A DNA stretch of 64,000 bases from Bradyrhizobium sp. CCBAU 51627 (GCF_028128765.1 NZ_LBJG01000024.1:744001-808000); one strand, 5' to 3'. Positions 27,397 to 37,598 are shown, numbered from the stretch's first letter. The notes: generated by a model from the letters alone, not told the origin. A program made the numbers and translations.

Positions 27397-29488
27397 GCAG
27401 ACCCGCCTGGGCCAGGAACGTGCTCGGTGGGACGCGGGTTTTGCAGGAAGTCTTGAGATAGCTGACGATCAGATTGGAGGAGGCGCGGGTCAGCGCGACG
27501 TAGAACAGGCGCCGCTCATCCTCGACCGGGGCGCGCTTGTGCGGAATGAGCCCCTCGTTGCAACTAGTCAGGATGACCGTATGCCACTGCAACCCCTTCG
27601 CCTTAAAGTACGTCGCCAGGGCGACCCCATCCTTCTCGTCGCCCGCGTTGGCCTCCTTGGCACGCTTGAGCGCCCCGTCAACCGTATCCACGAAGGCGTC
27701 AACCCGACCGCGAAAGCTGGCCGCCAGCTCGTAGACCTCGCCGAGCGGCACTTCGTTGTCGACGACGTCTTCGAGGCTGCCGACCATGCCGCGCAGACCC
27801 CGGAAATCCTTGGCTAGGATGTCGAGCGTCTTGAACAGGGAGGGCGCCTTGACGACCTCCTGCATCACCGCGGCGAAGCGGCTCTCGCGCAGTTTGGGCA
27901 GGAGTGCCAGGACTGATCGGCCGGAGAGGGCATCGAAGAAGGACGGAGTAGCGCCAAAGGCTCGCTCGAGCCGCGCAAGAATGCGTTCATCGACATACTG
28001 GAAATAGGATCGCAAACAGAGCACTGCGTCCAGCGAGTCAGGCTGCTGGCCCTTGTTCAGGGCAAGCTTCGCGCGCAATACCCCGAGGAGTTTTTCCAGC
28101 TCGTCGTTGTGCAAGATGTTGTCCTGCTCTCGGACATTGTAGGGAATGTCGCGGAGGATGAACTGCAACTGGATCGGCAGGCTTTGGGCGTTGGTGCGGT
28201 AGAGAACCGCGAAGTCCGAAGGTTTGAGGTCCTTGTTGCGCTTGTGCACTCGTTCGATCGTCGAGGCGATCATCTTGGCTTCGGCGGTGGCCGTGGTCGA
28301 TTCGATGACTTTGATCGAGGCGTCATCGGCGCGGTGCGCAATGGGGTTCTTCTCGATGCGCCACTGATTGTGCCGGATCAGGCGCGTTGCGTGGTCGACG
28401 ATGTTGCGCGGGCATCGGTAGTTGCGCTTGAGCTCGAAGCTCTCGACCTGACGGTCGAGGTGCTTTTCCAGCTCGATGATGTAGCGGGGCGTGCAGCCCC
28501 GGAAACCGTAGATGGCTTGGTCGTCGTCGCCCGTGATGACCAGGCGGGCCCGTTGCGCGATGAGCGCTACGAAAGCGAAATCCAGCTCGTTGATGTCCTG
28601 GAATTCGTCGACGATGATCTCGTCGAACTGGCGCTGCACCAGCGGCAGTACGCTGGTGGAGGCCTCCAGGCATCTGAGGGCGCGAAGCTTCTGGTCGTCG
28701 AAGTCCATGCGCTGCTCGCGTTGAAGCAGACGCTCGTATTCCTTGAATAGCCAGTGCACGGCCTGGATGACGAACTTCTTCTCTTCGGAGGTCGACCCAG
28801 CCTGGAAGAAGACCTGGGCGCTCTTGCTCGTGAGCATAAAGTCGGCGAGTTTCTGGGGTGCGGCGGCACGGGGATCGAACAGGGCGTTTTTCAGCAGACC
28901 GAAGAACTCGCTATAGAACCGGAATCTCAGCGACGCCGGTAGGGCATCGTGACGTTTACGCCCCTCATCTGTCGACGCCAGCGTCTCCTTCAGTTCCTTG
29001 ATCAAGCGCCAAATGCGGGACGTCTCGATGATCTGCTTATGCTCGGCATGAAAGTGTTCGCGCAACAGTCTGTAACCGAAGGCATTGAGCGTGCTGATCT
29101 GAAAGTTTTGGTGGGGCGCGGACAGAGCGGTGAGCTGTTCGGTGACCTTTTCGCGCAGCGCGGTCACCGCGGAATTGTCGAACGTCAGACAAAGGATGCG
29201 CTCAGGCCGGGTCCCTTTCTTGGCGAGGTGCAGAACCCGGTTGATGATGGTCTGGGTCTTTCCTGACCCGGCCGGTGCGATCAGCCGCAGCGTCTGGTGC
29301 GGCGCGTGAATCAGGGAAAGTTGGTCGTCATCGGCCGCGGGCTGAAAGGCCTTGAGGGCGGGCCGGGCGTCCACGTCGATTTCCCGCAGTCGTTGCTCGA
29401 GCTGGCGTTCGAGCTCCTCTCGGACATCAAAGTTAGCGAACTCATCGTCCAGCGACAGCGTCGGCCTGATGTTGGTGACGGTACCCAT
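27389..29488 (-). CDS. UvrD/Rep-type superfamily 1 helicase
   Basis: 699 aa. Walker A is APAGSGKTQTI and motif Ia is CLTFDNSAVTAL; motif II DEFQDINELD, motif III ITGDDDQAIYGFRG, motif IV NYRCPRNIV, motif V KAKGLQWHTV and motif VI DERRLFYVALTRA are all present, so it should be an active 3'-5' DNA translocase. The N-terminal 60 residues are acidic and unrelated to UvrD. ATG 29488 is selected; the open frame extends 54 codons further upstream without a family match. Overlaps the zinc-ribbon membrane protein gene, which suggests a membrane-linked helicase system. Confidence 0.9.
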   Translation of the reverse strand: MGTVTNIRPTLSLDDEFANFDVREELERQLEQRLREIDVDARPALKAFQPAADDDQLSLIHAPHQTLRLIAPAGSGKTQTIINRVLHLAKKGTRPERILCLTFDNSAVTALREKVTEQLTALSAPHQNFQISTLNAFGYRLLREHFHAEHKQIIETSRIWRLIKELKETLASTDEGRKRHDALPASLRFRFYSEFFGLLKNALFDPRAAAPQKLADFMLTSKSAQVFFQAGSTSEEKKFVIQAVHWLFKEYERLLQREQRMDFDDQKLRALRCLEASTSVLPLVQRQFDEIIVDEFQDINELDFAFVALIAQRARLVITGDDDQAIYGFRGCTPRYIIELEKHLDRQVESFELKRNYRCPRNIVDHATRLIRHNQWRIEKNPIAHRADDASIKVIESTTATAEAKMIASTIERVHKRNKDLKPSDFAVLYRTNAQSLPIQLQFILRDIPYNVREQDNILHNDELEKLLGVLRAKLALNKGQQPDSLDAVLCLRSYFQYVDERILARLERAFGATPSFFDALSGRSVLALLPKLRESRFAAVMQEVVKAPSLFKTLDILAKDFRGLRGMVGSLEDVVDNEVPLGEVYELAASFRGRVDAFVDTVDGALKRAKEANAGDEKDGVALATYFKAKGLQWHTVILTSCNEGLIPHKRAPVEDERRLFYVALTRASSNLIVSYLKTSCKTRVPPSTFLAQAGLHG

Positions 29489-29880
29489 GGTAGTCTCTCG
29501 CAACCGGGCAAAATATCGATAAGCGCATGAGAAACAGTAATTTAGATCAACCGGGCGTTGTTTTGGCAAGCCATTTCCCACGCCTGACGCGAAGCCAGCC
29601 GTGAGCACTCGAAATGGTGCGAGAGCCGCGGGGAATCCGACGGTGGGCAAACCGCATTCGCCGGGTCAGTTATTCGATCGCCGCACTCGAGCAAGGAATG
29701 GAGCCTGGTGAGCCAATTCATTGACTCATTGACCTCTATCGACGAGTCCTCGTCGAGGCGAAACTGGCTTGAGCTTGCGTCGGGCTGATCAATCTGACGC
29801 CGGGACGCGGAGTATCGTGATGGGATCGGGGCGCTGGACGATCGGGGGTGCGATTACTTGACCTCGAAAATTCAGTCGCA
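29489..29880. other. Spacer between helicase and Wadjet genes
   Basis: 392 bp, no gene seen. A hairpin of TCGACGAG and CTCGTCGA with a 2-base loop is at 29739-29756; it might end transcripts of the jet operon or be an unrelated palindrome. Confidence 0.4.
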
Positions 29881-30921
29881 TTAAAAATGAATCTCACCCT
29901 TTGAAAGAATGCGTGTGCCTAAGGACTCTTGGGGAAGCCGCTGCCCGGTAGAAAACAAGGCTTCGACTGGGTCACGCAAATCTTGGGGTAGCCAAGCGAG
30001 GTCGCTTGGCGATGCGCGTTCGCCCGATCGGAGTGCGGTCCGCGTCCCGTGCGAAAGGAGCCACGCGTAAAGGGTCGCCATTGGCCGAAGTGCGAGGCCT
30101 CCGCGCCGGGCACGGCGCTCAGCAGCGCGGCTCGCAATACGTAACCCCGCGGGGTCGATGTCACCGAAATAGAAGAGCTGCGTGGCCTGAAAGCGATCAA
30201 GCAGTTCGTCAATAAAAGTCTCGTCGTAGCCGAGGCTTTTGCCATGACCGCCACCGGCGTAAGCGACGACGGCGAAACGTCCGGCACGGCGATTCCATTC
30301 GGAAAACGACGCCCACGTATCGTTGTTCTCGACGATGAGAATCGGCTGGCCGCGCGCCGAGGCTGGGCCGGCTTCGAAAGGCAGCGGAATAGGACAAACG
30401 CGGCAGCCCAACGCCGCGAGCGTCAATTGGCCGAACAGCGTCGTCATGCCGCCGCGCAATTGATCGAGGCGCTTTTCATCGCCGAAAATCTCAAGGGAGC
30501 GTTCCTTGATCGGAACGACGACGTTCAGGTTGGGATCGGTCTTAAGCCATTCATTGATCCGCTTGGCGGATTGAAGGCGTAGGCGGTTACGCTCTCCGGC
30601 CGCAAAAGCCAGCAAAGGATGCCATCCATAGCCGGGCAAAACGACGGGCAAAGGTTTTGATCGCGGTGTCGCGAGCAGAACAAATCCCGGCAACGCGGCG
30701 CCGCCCGTCCGGTCCCAGCTCCGCGATTGTTTTGGAAGCAAGATCGCGCCCGAATCGGCCGCGCTGCGCAGGGCGTCGGCCAGCCGCATCCGCCGGTCCG
30801 GCTGCTCGGCGAGTTCAGGACAGGCCATTGCAAATTGCTGCCGGAGCATCTCCAGAGCAATGCGCCGGCGGCCCGTCTTCTTGAGTGCCCGGACCAGACG
30901 GTCGGCCGGCTCAGGCGGCAC
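29881..30921 (-). CDS. jetD: Wadjet system nuclease subunit JetD
   Basis: 346 aa, TOPRIM-type nuclease of the Wadjet anti-plasmid system, which cuts DNA after the SMC complex has extruded it. The C-terminal domain shows the TOPRIM acids: Glu near residue 197 (LIVENNDTW) and the DxD in FGDIDPAGLRIA near 252, followed by the basic helix IASRAAERRARRGG. The N-terminal half fits the DUF3322 part. The GTG at 30921 has AAGGGGA upstream and overlaps the end of jetC by 11 bp. It is the last gene of the operon. Confidence 0.88.
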   Translation of the reverse strand: MPPEPADRLVRALKKTGRRRIALEMLRQQFAMACPELAEQPDRRMRLADALRSAADSGAILLPKQSRSWDRTGGAALPGFVLLATPRSKPLPVVLPGYGWHPLLAFAAGERNRLRLQSAKRINEWLKTDPNLNVVVPIKERSLEIFGDEKRLDQLRGGMTTLFGQLTLAALGCRVCPIPLPFEAGPASARGQPILIVENNDTWASFSEWNRRAGRFAVVAYAGGGHGKSLGYDETFIDELLDRFQATQLFYFGDIDPAGLRIASRAAERRARRGGLALRPMATLYAWLLSHGTRTALRSGERASPSDLAWLPQDLRDPVEALFSTGQRLPQESLGTRILSKGEIHF

Positions 30922-33900
30922 GGTCAGTCCCCTTGAGGCGATAGTCGCCGGAGCGCACGCGAATGTATTTCGGCTGGCCATCCACCAGAACGCGTTCCCC
31001 TTGGACGAGGCGCGTGATGGTCGGGAACATATTTAGGACGTGCTTGTCTTCGCTGCACGTGGTGACAAAGAGCTGGATGTCGAGAAGATCGGCCATCGTC
31101 TTCTGCAAGATGATGTGTTCCATCATGTTCGACATGCCGTAGGTATTGTCGAGCATCAGAAAGCCGCCGGACGCCGCGTTTTTACCGTCCGTGCGCTCGT
31201 CCATAGCCATCTTCTGGATGACGGTGTAGAGCATCATGGCAACCGTTACGCCTTCGCCGCCTGAAAGACCCATCCTGTCAACGCGCATGTAAGGCTGGAT
31301 GGCGTCGCGCTTCGGCTTAAGAATTTCGATTTCGAGGGCGCGGCCGGCATGCACGCGGCTAAGGAGCTCGGCGGCGAGCAAAGCACCGTCGGACGGAACG
31401 CGCCCGGTCAGCACCTGTTCATCGAGCCACATGGAAAGCTGGTTGCGCACCATCTCGACCGGCACGTCACGCAGGCGTCGTTTGATCTTCAGGATGCGCT
31501 CGCCGCCGTAGAAGGCGATGTGATCCGGAATCTTCGAGCAGCGGGCGGCGCGGAGCAACAGGTCATCGGCGTGGATGACATGAAGGCGAAGCTGTTCAAG
31601 GCACGCGTTCTGGTCGCGGACCTGATTTTCAATCTCGCCGTGAACGATGCCGATACGTTCGGCGATCCGCCCCTGAAGCGTTGCGCGCTCCGCCCCCGCC
31701 GTCCGATGCGAATAGCGGCGCAGATGGTCGGCGACCTGAGGCTCAAGACGCCGGAAATGTTCGCCTTCGATCAATTGGCGAATTTCCTCGAAACGCTTTT
31801 CCGCGTCGCCTTCCAGACGGCTAATTGTGGCGCGTGCCTCGCCAATCCGTCCGATGGTCTGGTCCAGCGTCGGCTCAAGCTCGTCGTGAACGATACTCAA
31901 ATCCGGCAGTTCGTGACGGTTCGTCTCCGGAAGATGTCCTTCGGCACGTTTGGCGAGCGACTGGACGCGGTTCAGCTTTTCCTTGATGCTGTTGTGACGC
32001 GTGCGAAAGCCGCCGCATTCGCGGTCCATGGTACGGATGTCGGTTTCAAGCGTGTCGGCCTGCTGTTGGCGGCGTGCGGCTTCGCTGGCGCAGAATTCGG
32101 CCGGCTCTTGTGCAAATTCCGGCAGGGAAATGGGTTTGATCCCGTTCTTTTTCTCCATCCGCTCGATCTTGCCGCTGACGGGGCCGAGCGCTGACTGCGC
32201 CGATGTCAGCGCGGCGTCGGCCTGAACGACGGCAGCCCGGCATTGCTGCTCATTCTGTTCGGACTCTTTGATCGCGCGTGCGAGATCGGCGATCGCGACA
32301 AAGGGCTCTAGGTCCAACTCCGTCAATCCGCGGCTTGCCGTCGCATATTCCTGTTCGAGCTTGAATATACTTTCCTTGACTGCGTTGAGCTGAAGCGAAA
32401 CGGTCGCTTGACGGGCGTCGCGTTTACTCGACAGGGCATTCTCCGCGATTTTGTACTGGCTGCGGAGATCGTCGAATGTCCCGCTGCGATCAGCGGCCCC
32501 GCCGTCCGTCTCCGGATAATGCGCCCTATCGGATCGGCGCGCCTCAGCAGTGGCGCGCAACGCCACCATCTCGCTTCGTTGCCATAGTGCCGCCGCTCGT
32601 GACTTGCCGGTCGCGGCACGTGCTTTGAGTGCTGCATCCTCCTGCTGACACTGTTCGGCCTCGGCAACCGGAATCCGCGCAGCCGTCTCGGCGATATCCA
32701 CATAGCGGCGCGCGAACTGCTCGACGGCCTGTTTTGCCATTTTCAGCCGGCTGATCGCGTCGGCGCATGTGCGCAGGCTCTTACGACACGCTGCGCGTTC
32801 CTTGGTGATGGCTTCTTGACGCGCCACCGCATCCGTGACCTGCCGATCGGCGCGCTCCTGATCGGCCTTGAACGCTGCGGAACGTCGCAAGACCTCGTCC
32901 GGCCGGTCGTCCCGATAAGCGGCGTGCAAGTCGCGAAGATTATCGATGAGGCTGCCTAACGCCGCGACCTGCACCACGCATCCCTCAAGCTGCGTCTCCT
33001 TCTGCCGCAAGGCGTCGGCCAGTTGTGTTTTTTCTTCAAGGGCAGCTTGTTTATTGACGCGGGCCGCGCTGAAGGGGCCGAAGATAATGCCTGTTTCGGT
33101 CGCGGGCACGGCGATCGATCGTAGGGTCGCTTCCGAGACGACCACTGGGCCTTTCAATTTCAGGCGGCTATCGTTGGCGAGCTCCGAAAGTCGCTTGCGG
33201 TCAAGACGCGCGACGAACACGCCGCCGAAACGCGCCGGGTCGTTGCGCAAGAGTTCGATGGCCTGTTCGGCATCTTGCTTGAATTGCGCAAGGTAATGTT
33301 CGGCGGGCTGCGCATCGCCAATGCCGGCTTCCTTCAGCGTGCGCGCTACAAGAGCGACATCAGGCGGCACGGAAGAGACGCCTTCCACATCAAGAAAGTT
33401 CAACTCGGCCGCGATGACTTCGCGCTCGGTCGCGAGCTTGCGGTGCGTTTCCTCGCCGAGGGCGCGAGCGGCGCGAGTCCGCTCCGGCAAGTCGAGCCGA
33501 TGCGGATCTTTGTCCTCCCCGGCCAAGATCGGCGCCAGCGCCTCGTTGTCGAGGATCGCCTTCTCCAGAGCGCGACCCGCCTCGCCGAATTTGGCGAGAC
33601 GCGCTGCTTCTTCGGCGCATCGACTCGACGCTGCCAGCGCGCCCGTACGCACGCCTTCAAGGCCCCGCGATTCCTTCTCGCGCTGCTCGTCCTGCAACTC
33701 TAGTTCGGCGGCGGCATCGCCTTCGGCTTGCAGCTCGCTGTCGATCCGGATGATCGCCGCGCTTGGGCTTTCGCTCGGTTTGAATGCGGTCATCCGCTCA
33801 AGCTCCTTGCGCTCACGGTCGTGATCGGCCACTCGCACGGCGAGACGCTGGATCTCCGCCTTCAGATCTCCGGCGCGGCGGGTCGCTTCGCGGTCGGCGG

Positions 33901-35257
33901 CATCATGCAGATCTGCCTGCTGCTGCGCTTCCATGGCCTGCTGTTCGTGCTTGGTGGCATCCCGTTCGGCCTCGTCAGCAAGCCGCTCCAGCAAGGCATG
34001 CAGATTGGCTCCGGCGCGCGCGAGGAGGGCGCGATCAGGAGCCAGATCGCGCTCGATGCGTTCCAGTTCGGCCTCAAACGCCAACTGCTGCGCTTGCGCG
34101 GATGAAAGGCGGCGGCTGATATCGGCGGCACGCACCGCCTGCAATCGACGGCTAGAGGCCGTGAAATTCGTGTTCGAGCGCTCAACCTCCGCCTTGGCGT
34201 CGCTAAAGCGTCGGTCGGCGGCGGACTTTTCGAGGAAGAGAATTTCGCCATGAAGCCGGCGCTCGCGGTTGCGGGCATCCTCAAGCTGCTGTTCCTTGAT
34301 CGCGATCTCGCCGCCGACGGTGTCGCGTTCCACCTCCAGCTTTGTCTGGTCGAGCTTGAAGCGGGAGAAGAGCCGCCCCAAAAGCTTGAAATCCTCGGCA
34401 CGTTCCGTCTCGGCGGTCTCCAAGTCTGCGGCGGCGGAAAAAAATGGTGCGAAGGCATCGGCGAGCTGGGTCAGAACTTTGAGCTGGTCTTTGCGCTGCG
34501 GCAGGCCGCGGATTTTCGCAAGGCCGGTCTCCAGGGCTTGGATGACGCTCTCCGCGGCGTCGGTCGGAATCATGAAGGAAAAGATCTTTTCGAGGAACTG
34601 TTGTTCGGATTTGAAATCAAGAAAGGCCGCGCCGATACCGCCTTCGGCCGCGCAGAACCGGCGCTGCACCTCGATCACTTTCAATTCTACGCCCAACTCG
34701 GCGGTCAAATGCCTACGCCAGGCGGTCAGCGAGTCAGTGGCAAAGAAGGTCGGCTGCGCGCGCATCTCGCGCGCCCAACGCGTGAAATCATCAAGCGAAC
34801 GCAGCGGCGCCTCGGCGGAAAGCCCCCGGAAGGGCAGGGTGTCGAGGGAGCTCGCGGCATCGGATTGGAACGCGAAGAAGCGCCTATGTCCGGGCTCGCC
34901 TTCTTCGCCCTTTGAGGCTGGCGTGAGCCAGAAAACCTGTCCGATGACGTGGCGAACCGGCTTGTCGTTTACGCCGGGCTTGACGAGTTCGAGCGCGACG
35001 ACGCCAAGGCGCCCAGGCATGAAATAGTGCTCGATCTTGTGCTGGCGGTTGATCTCGGTACGCAGGAACTTGCGGCGGTCTGGTTCAAAGAGGCTGAAGA
35101 GGAGGGCCAGAATGGTGGTCTTGCCGACGCCGTTCGGCGCGTGAATGACGTGATGCAGGACCGACCCGTCGGCATCCGCCGGCTTGATCAAAAGCTCTTC
35201 AAAGACGCCATCAACATAGCCGCAGGCGTCGAGATAGGCGCGGTTGATCTTAAGCAC
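30911..35257 (-). CDS. jetC: Wadjet SMC-like ATPase JetC
   Basis: 1448-aa SMC/MukB-like motor. Walker A is HAPNGVGKTT (Lys46). Two long coiled coils occupy most of about 290-1180, with a globular hinge near 640-780. The ABC signature is GLSGGEGVT near 1332, and the Walker B strand is FLMLDNTYGMSN near 1369, in which the usual catalytic Glu after the Asp is Asn. The protein should form the DNA-extruding core with JetA and JetB. The start GTG 35257 is preceded by GGGAGG and overlaps the jetB stop by 8 bp. The length is above that of the shorter JetC proteins; the subtype is not assigned. Confidence 0.9.
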   Translation of the reverse strand: MLKINRAYLDACGYVDGVFEELLIKPADADGSVLHHVIHAPNGVGKTTILALLFSLFEPDRRKFLRTEINRQHKIEHYFMPGRLGVVALELVKPGVNDKPVRHVIGQVFWLTPASKGEEGEPGHRRFFAFQSDAASSLDTLPFRGLSAEAPLRSLDDFTRWAREMRAQPTFFATDSLTAWRRHLTAELGVELKVIEVQRRFCAAEGGIGAAFLDFKSEQQFLEKIFSFMIPTDAAESVIQALETGLAKIRGLPQRKDQLKVLTQLADAFAPFFSAAADLETAETERAEDFKLLGRLFSRFKLDQTKLEVERDTVGGEIAIKEQQLEDARNRERRLHGEILFLEKSAADRRFSDAKAEVERSNTNFTASSRRLQAVRAADISRRLSSAQAQQLAFEAELERIERDLAPDRALLARAGANLHALLERLADEAERDATKHEQQAMEAQQQADLHDAADREATRRAGDLKAEIQRLAVRVADHDRERKELERMTAFKPSESPSAAIIRIDSELQAEGDAAAELELQDEQREKESRGLEGVRTGALAASSRCAEEAARLAKFGEAGRALEKAILDNEALAPILAGEDKDPHRLDLPERTRAARALGEETHRKLATEREVIAAELNFLDVEGVSSVPPDVALVARTLKEAGIGDAQPAEHYLAQFKQDAEQAIELLRNDPARFGGVFVARLDRKRLSELANDSRLKLKGPVVVSEATLRSIAVPATETGIIFGPFSAARVNKQAALEEKTQLADALRQKETQLEGCVVQVAALGSLIDNLRDLHAAYRDDRPDEVLRRSAAFKADQERADRQVTDAVARQEAITKERAACRKSLRTCADAISRLKMAKQAVEQFARRYVDIAETAARIPVAEAEQCQQEDAALKARAATGKSRAAALWQRSEMVALRATAEARRSDRAHYPETDGGAADRSGTFDDLRSQYKIAENALSSKRDARQATVSLQLNAVKESIFKLEQEYATASRGLTELDLEPFVAIADLARAIKESEQNEQQCRAAVVQADAALTSAQSALGPVSGKIERMEKKNGIKPISLPEFAQEPAEFCASEAARRQQQADTLETDIRTMDRECGGFRTRHNSIKEKLNRVQSLAKRAEGHLPETNRHELPDLSIVHDELEPTLDQTIGRIGEARATISRLEGDAEKRFEEIRQLIEGEHFRRLEPQVADHLRRYSHRTAGAERATLQGRIAERIGIVHGEIENQVRDQNACLEQLRLHVIHADDLLLRAARCSKIPDHIAFYGGERILKIKRRLRDVPVEMVRNQLSMWLDEQVLTGRVPSDGALLAAELLSRVHAGRALEIEILKPKRDAIQPYMRVDRMGLSGGEGVTVAMMLYTVIQKMAMDERTDGKNAASGGFLMLDNTYGMSNMMEHIILQKTMADLLDIQLFVTTCSEDKHVLNMFPTITRLVQGERVLVDGQPKYIRVRSGDYRLKGTDRAA

Positions 35258-35975
35258 GGACGGCCTCCCTGGCGGCGCTCGCAGCGCGGGCGATATCGAG
35301 AAGCGGCACCGCGGCATGCTCGGCGAGCATCATGCGGAAGCGCGGCGTGGCCACATAGAGGTGGTTGCCGTCTTGGCGCTCGTCGACCGCCACGAAACCC
35401 GTCTCGAAGAGATGGTTGAGCGCGAGGCCTACGAGGCCGTGCAGGTGGCTGCGCGCGGCGCGCCGTGCATCCTCGACGATCTCCGGAAGCGCTCGGATAT
35501 ATTGCCATCCCTTGCGCCAGCGGACGGCAGTCGCATCGCCGGCCCGATCCTGCGATTCGAGCGCCTGGCACAGTTTGCTCAAGCGCTCGCGGATTTCAGA
35601 CAGGGTTGCGCTCGGGGACACGATCTCGTCGCTATCAAGCGAGTCCTGCGCCGGATAGAAGGTCGCGCAGGTGGCAACCAAGACCAAGGCCACCACGGCG
35701 GCATCCTCGTTGGAGACATGGCGCCGGAAACGGGAGATATTGTATCCGAATACGGATTCGGATTCGGCGCCGAGCACGATGCCGGTTCGCGTGCTGACGC
35801 CGACAACCCGCAGCTTGAGTCCTTCGGCGACGGAAGCGACGATCGTCTTGAAAGCGCCGTCGTCCATCCAGCGCCGTACCAGATCTCGGTATTCCGGGTG
35901 GGCTTCGGGAAGTGCGCGCGGATGCAATCCCCATTCGACGAGGCGCGAAGCGTCCTTGACATCATTGGGAAGCAT
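35250..35975 (-). CDS. jetB: Wadjet kleisin-associated subunit JetB
   Basis: 241 aa, matching the DUF4194/MukE-like JetB in size, position and content of winged-helix-like segments (HGLVGLALNHLFETGFVAV near the C-terminus). JetB dimers bridge the kleisin JetA and the SMC heads. Its start overlaps jetA by 14 bp and its end overlaps jetC by 8 bp, so the subunits are translated in a coupled series. Confidence 0.85.
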   Translation of the reverse strand: MLPNDVKDASRLVEWGLHPRALPEAHPEYRDLVRRWMDDGAFKTIVASVAEGLKLRVVGVSTRTGIVLGAESESVFGYNISRFRRHVSNEDAAVVALVLVATCATFYPAQDSLDSDEIVSPSATLSEIRERLSKLCQALESQDRAGDATAVRWRKGWQYIRALPEIVEDARRAARSHLHGLVGLALNHLFETGFVAVDERQDGNHLYVATPRFRMMLAEHAAVPLLDIARAASAAREAVRA

Positions 35976-37419
35976 GGATGCCGCCTCCGGTCGCCGCCGC
36001 GCGCGAAAACCTCACATCGGTGCCCTCGACAAACCCCGCATCGAAACGCGTTGCTAGGATCGACGCGTCCCCGGTAACATCCGTGGTGCGCGGATCAATT
36101 GCCTGCTCCAAAATAAAAAAGAGGCAGCGCTGAAAGGCATCATCCTCGGGTCTGGCCCGAGCCGCGCGCTCAAGGATTTCACCAAGCGTGATGGCACCCG
36201 CGGCGAGAATCGTCTCACGCGCGAATTGCTCGGAGCGCGCGATCGTCGCCTCGTCAAAGGGCAAGGCGATTCCTGCGGTGGGATCGTCGAACGCGTAGTC
36301 CGGATCGATGGCGTCGATGTCCTCGATGTCGGGCTGGAAGGCAGCGATTGTGGTCCCAAGATCAAGCACGAGCGGCGGCAGCGTCCCGGAGATGGCGCCG
36401 AAAAGACCGTCCGCGTTCTCGATCAGGAAGCTGTCCGGCGCGCGCAACAGAGGGTCGAGAATCTCGTTTTCGAGATCGGGCAGCCGCGCCAAGGGCCGTA
36501 GCTTGAGGGCGTCCGCCTGGAGGTGAAGATATTCTTCAGCCGTCTTCTGCACCACGACAATCAGCTTGCGATGACGTGTCTGCACATCGAGCAATAGGTT
36601 ACGGATGCGCGAGAGATGACGGCGGTCCGTTTCATCTGTGACATCAGCGGCCGTGTCGCTAAGCTGGGCAAGCATCGCGCCCTCGCGCATGATGGACGCA
36701 TCGAGCAGGCTGCGGGCCTCTTCCATCTTCGGGCCTAGTTCCTGATGCCACATGACTTTCAGGATGGCGCGACGCGCTTCGGCCATCAGTAAGCGCAGCG
36801 CCTCGGCCAGGCGAATGCTGTTGGTCCGCGTGCGTTCGGCGGCGGACACCGCGTGATCATAGAGTCCGCGTTTGAGAAACTCGCCGACGATAATCTCGCT
36901 AACCTGCGTTGCGGTGAGCGGATCATGCGCCAGCAGGCTGAGATGGATTTCAATGGCCTCCTGAGTAAGGCGATAGCCCACGGTGCCGTCGGGTAGCGGC
37001 TCGGCCCGTAACAACGCAAACTCGAAAATGACGCCATCCGCCTTGTCGGGATCGAACAGGCGGACCTTGAAGCGCGCCCTGCGGTCGCGGGCGTTGGTCA
37101 GCCCGTCGAACACATGTTCCGCCAAAGCTAGGGCGTCTGTGCCTGAAAGCCCTCGCGACTGAAGCCGCGCCAAATCGGCGAGGTATTCGATCAATTCGGC
37201 GCGGCTGGCGGTGCCGCCCGCACCCATCCGGTCGATCAGCAACTCAATGGCGGCGAGTGCCAGATACCGCATGTCGACGCGCTCTGCAGCCTTGGCGGCG
37301 ACATGCAGCATTCCTTTGTTATCCTCGGCCCGCTGCAAGGGTGCGATCAAGGAGAGCGCCCGCAGATGGCTGGTCAGGCGCGGTGCCGCTTCGGCTGATG
37401 TAGTACGCTGGTCGGACAT
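35962..37419 (-). CDS. jetA: Wadjet kleisin subunit JetA
   Basis: 485 aa, first gene of the jet operon. Mostly helical, with a likely winged helix near residues 40-160 and helical linker segments in the middle (AEALRLLMAEARRAILKVMW), consistent with the kleisin-type JetA/MukF-like subunit that closes the SMC ring. Individual motifs are weak, so assignment relies on the gene order A-B-C-D and overlaps. The C-terminus ends in a glycine- and alanine-rich tail. Confidence 0.83.
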   Translation of the reverse strand: MSDQRTTSAEAAPRLTSHLRALSLIAPLQRAEDNKGMLHVAAKAAERVDMRYLALAAIELLIDRMGAGGTASRAELIEYLADLARLQSRGLSGTDALALAEHVFDGLTNARDRRARFKVRLFDPDKADGVIFEFALLRAEPLPDGTVGYRLTQEAIEIHLSLLAHDPLTATQVSEIIVGEFLKRGLYDHAVSAAERTRTNSIRLAEALRLLMAEARRAILKVMWHQELGPKMEEARSLLDASIMREGAMLAQLSDTAADVTDETDRRHLSRIRNLLLDVQTRHRKLIVVVQKTAEEYLHLQADALKLRPLARLPDLENEILDPLLRAPDSFLIENADGLFGAISGTLPPLVLDLGTTIAAFQPDIEDIDAIDPDYAFDDPTAGIALPFDEATIARSEQFARETILAAGAITLGEILERAARARPEDDAFQRCLFFILEQAIDPRTTDVTGDASILATRFDAGFVEGTDVRFSRAAATGGGIHASQ

Positions 37420-37569
37420 GAACTCGGTCGTTTCCGATTCTCGATTCCCCGCTGCGGGATCGTGCGTCGCAACTTGCGATCATCCTCTTCGATCCGATCA
37501 GCACACACCGAGATTGGGGCGGCGTCCACCGCGTCAGACCCCATGGCCGGCTGCTCCCCGGAAAGTTTC

Positions 37570-37598
37570 CCTATAGAACAATCAGCGAACATGTGCAA
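37570..37598 (-). promoter_or_regulatory. Possible promoter of the jet operon
   Basis: On the minus strand TTGCAC and TATAGG are separated by 17 bases, about 150 bp upstream of jetA. The match is reasonable for sigma70. No other gene lies in the 302-bp spacer 37420-37721. Confidence 0.45.
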
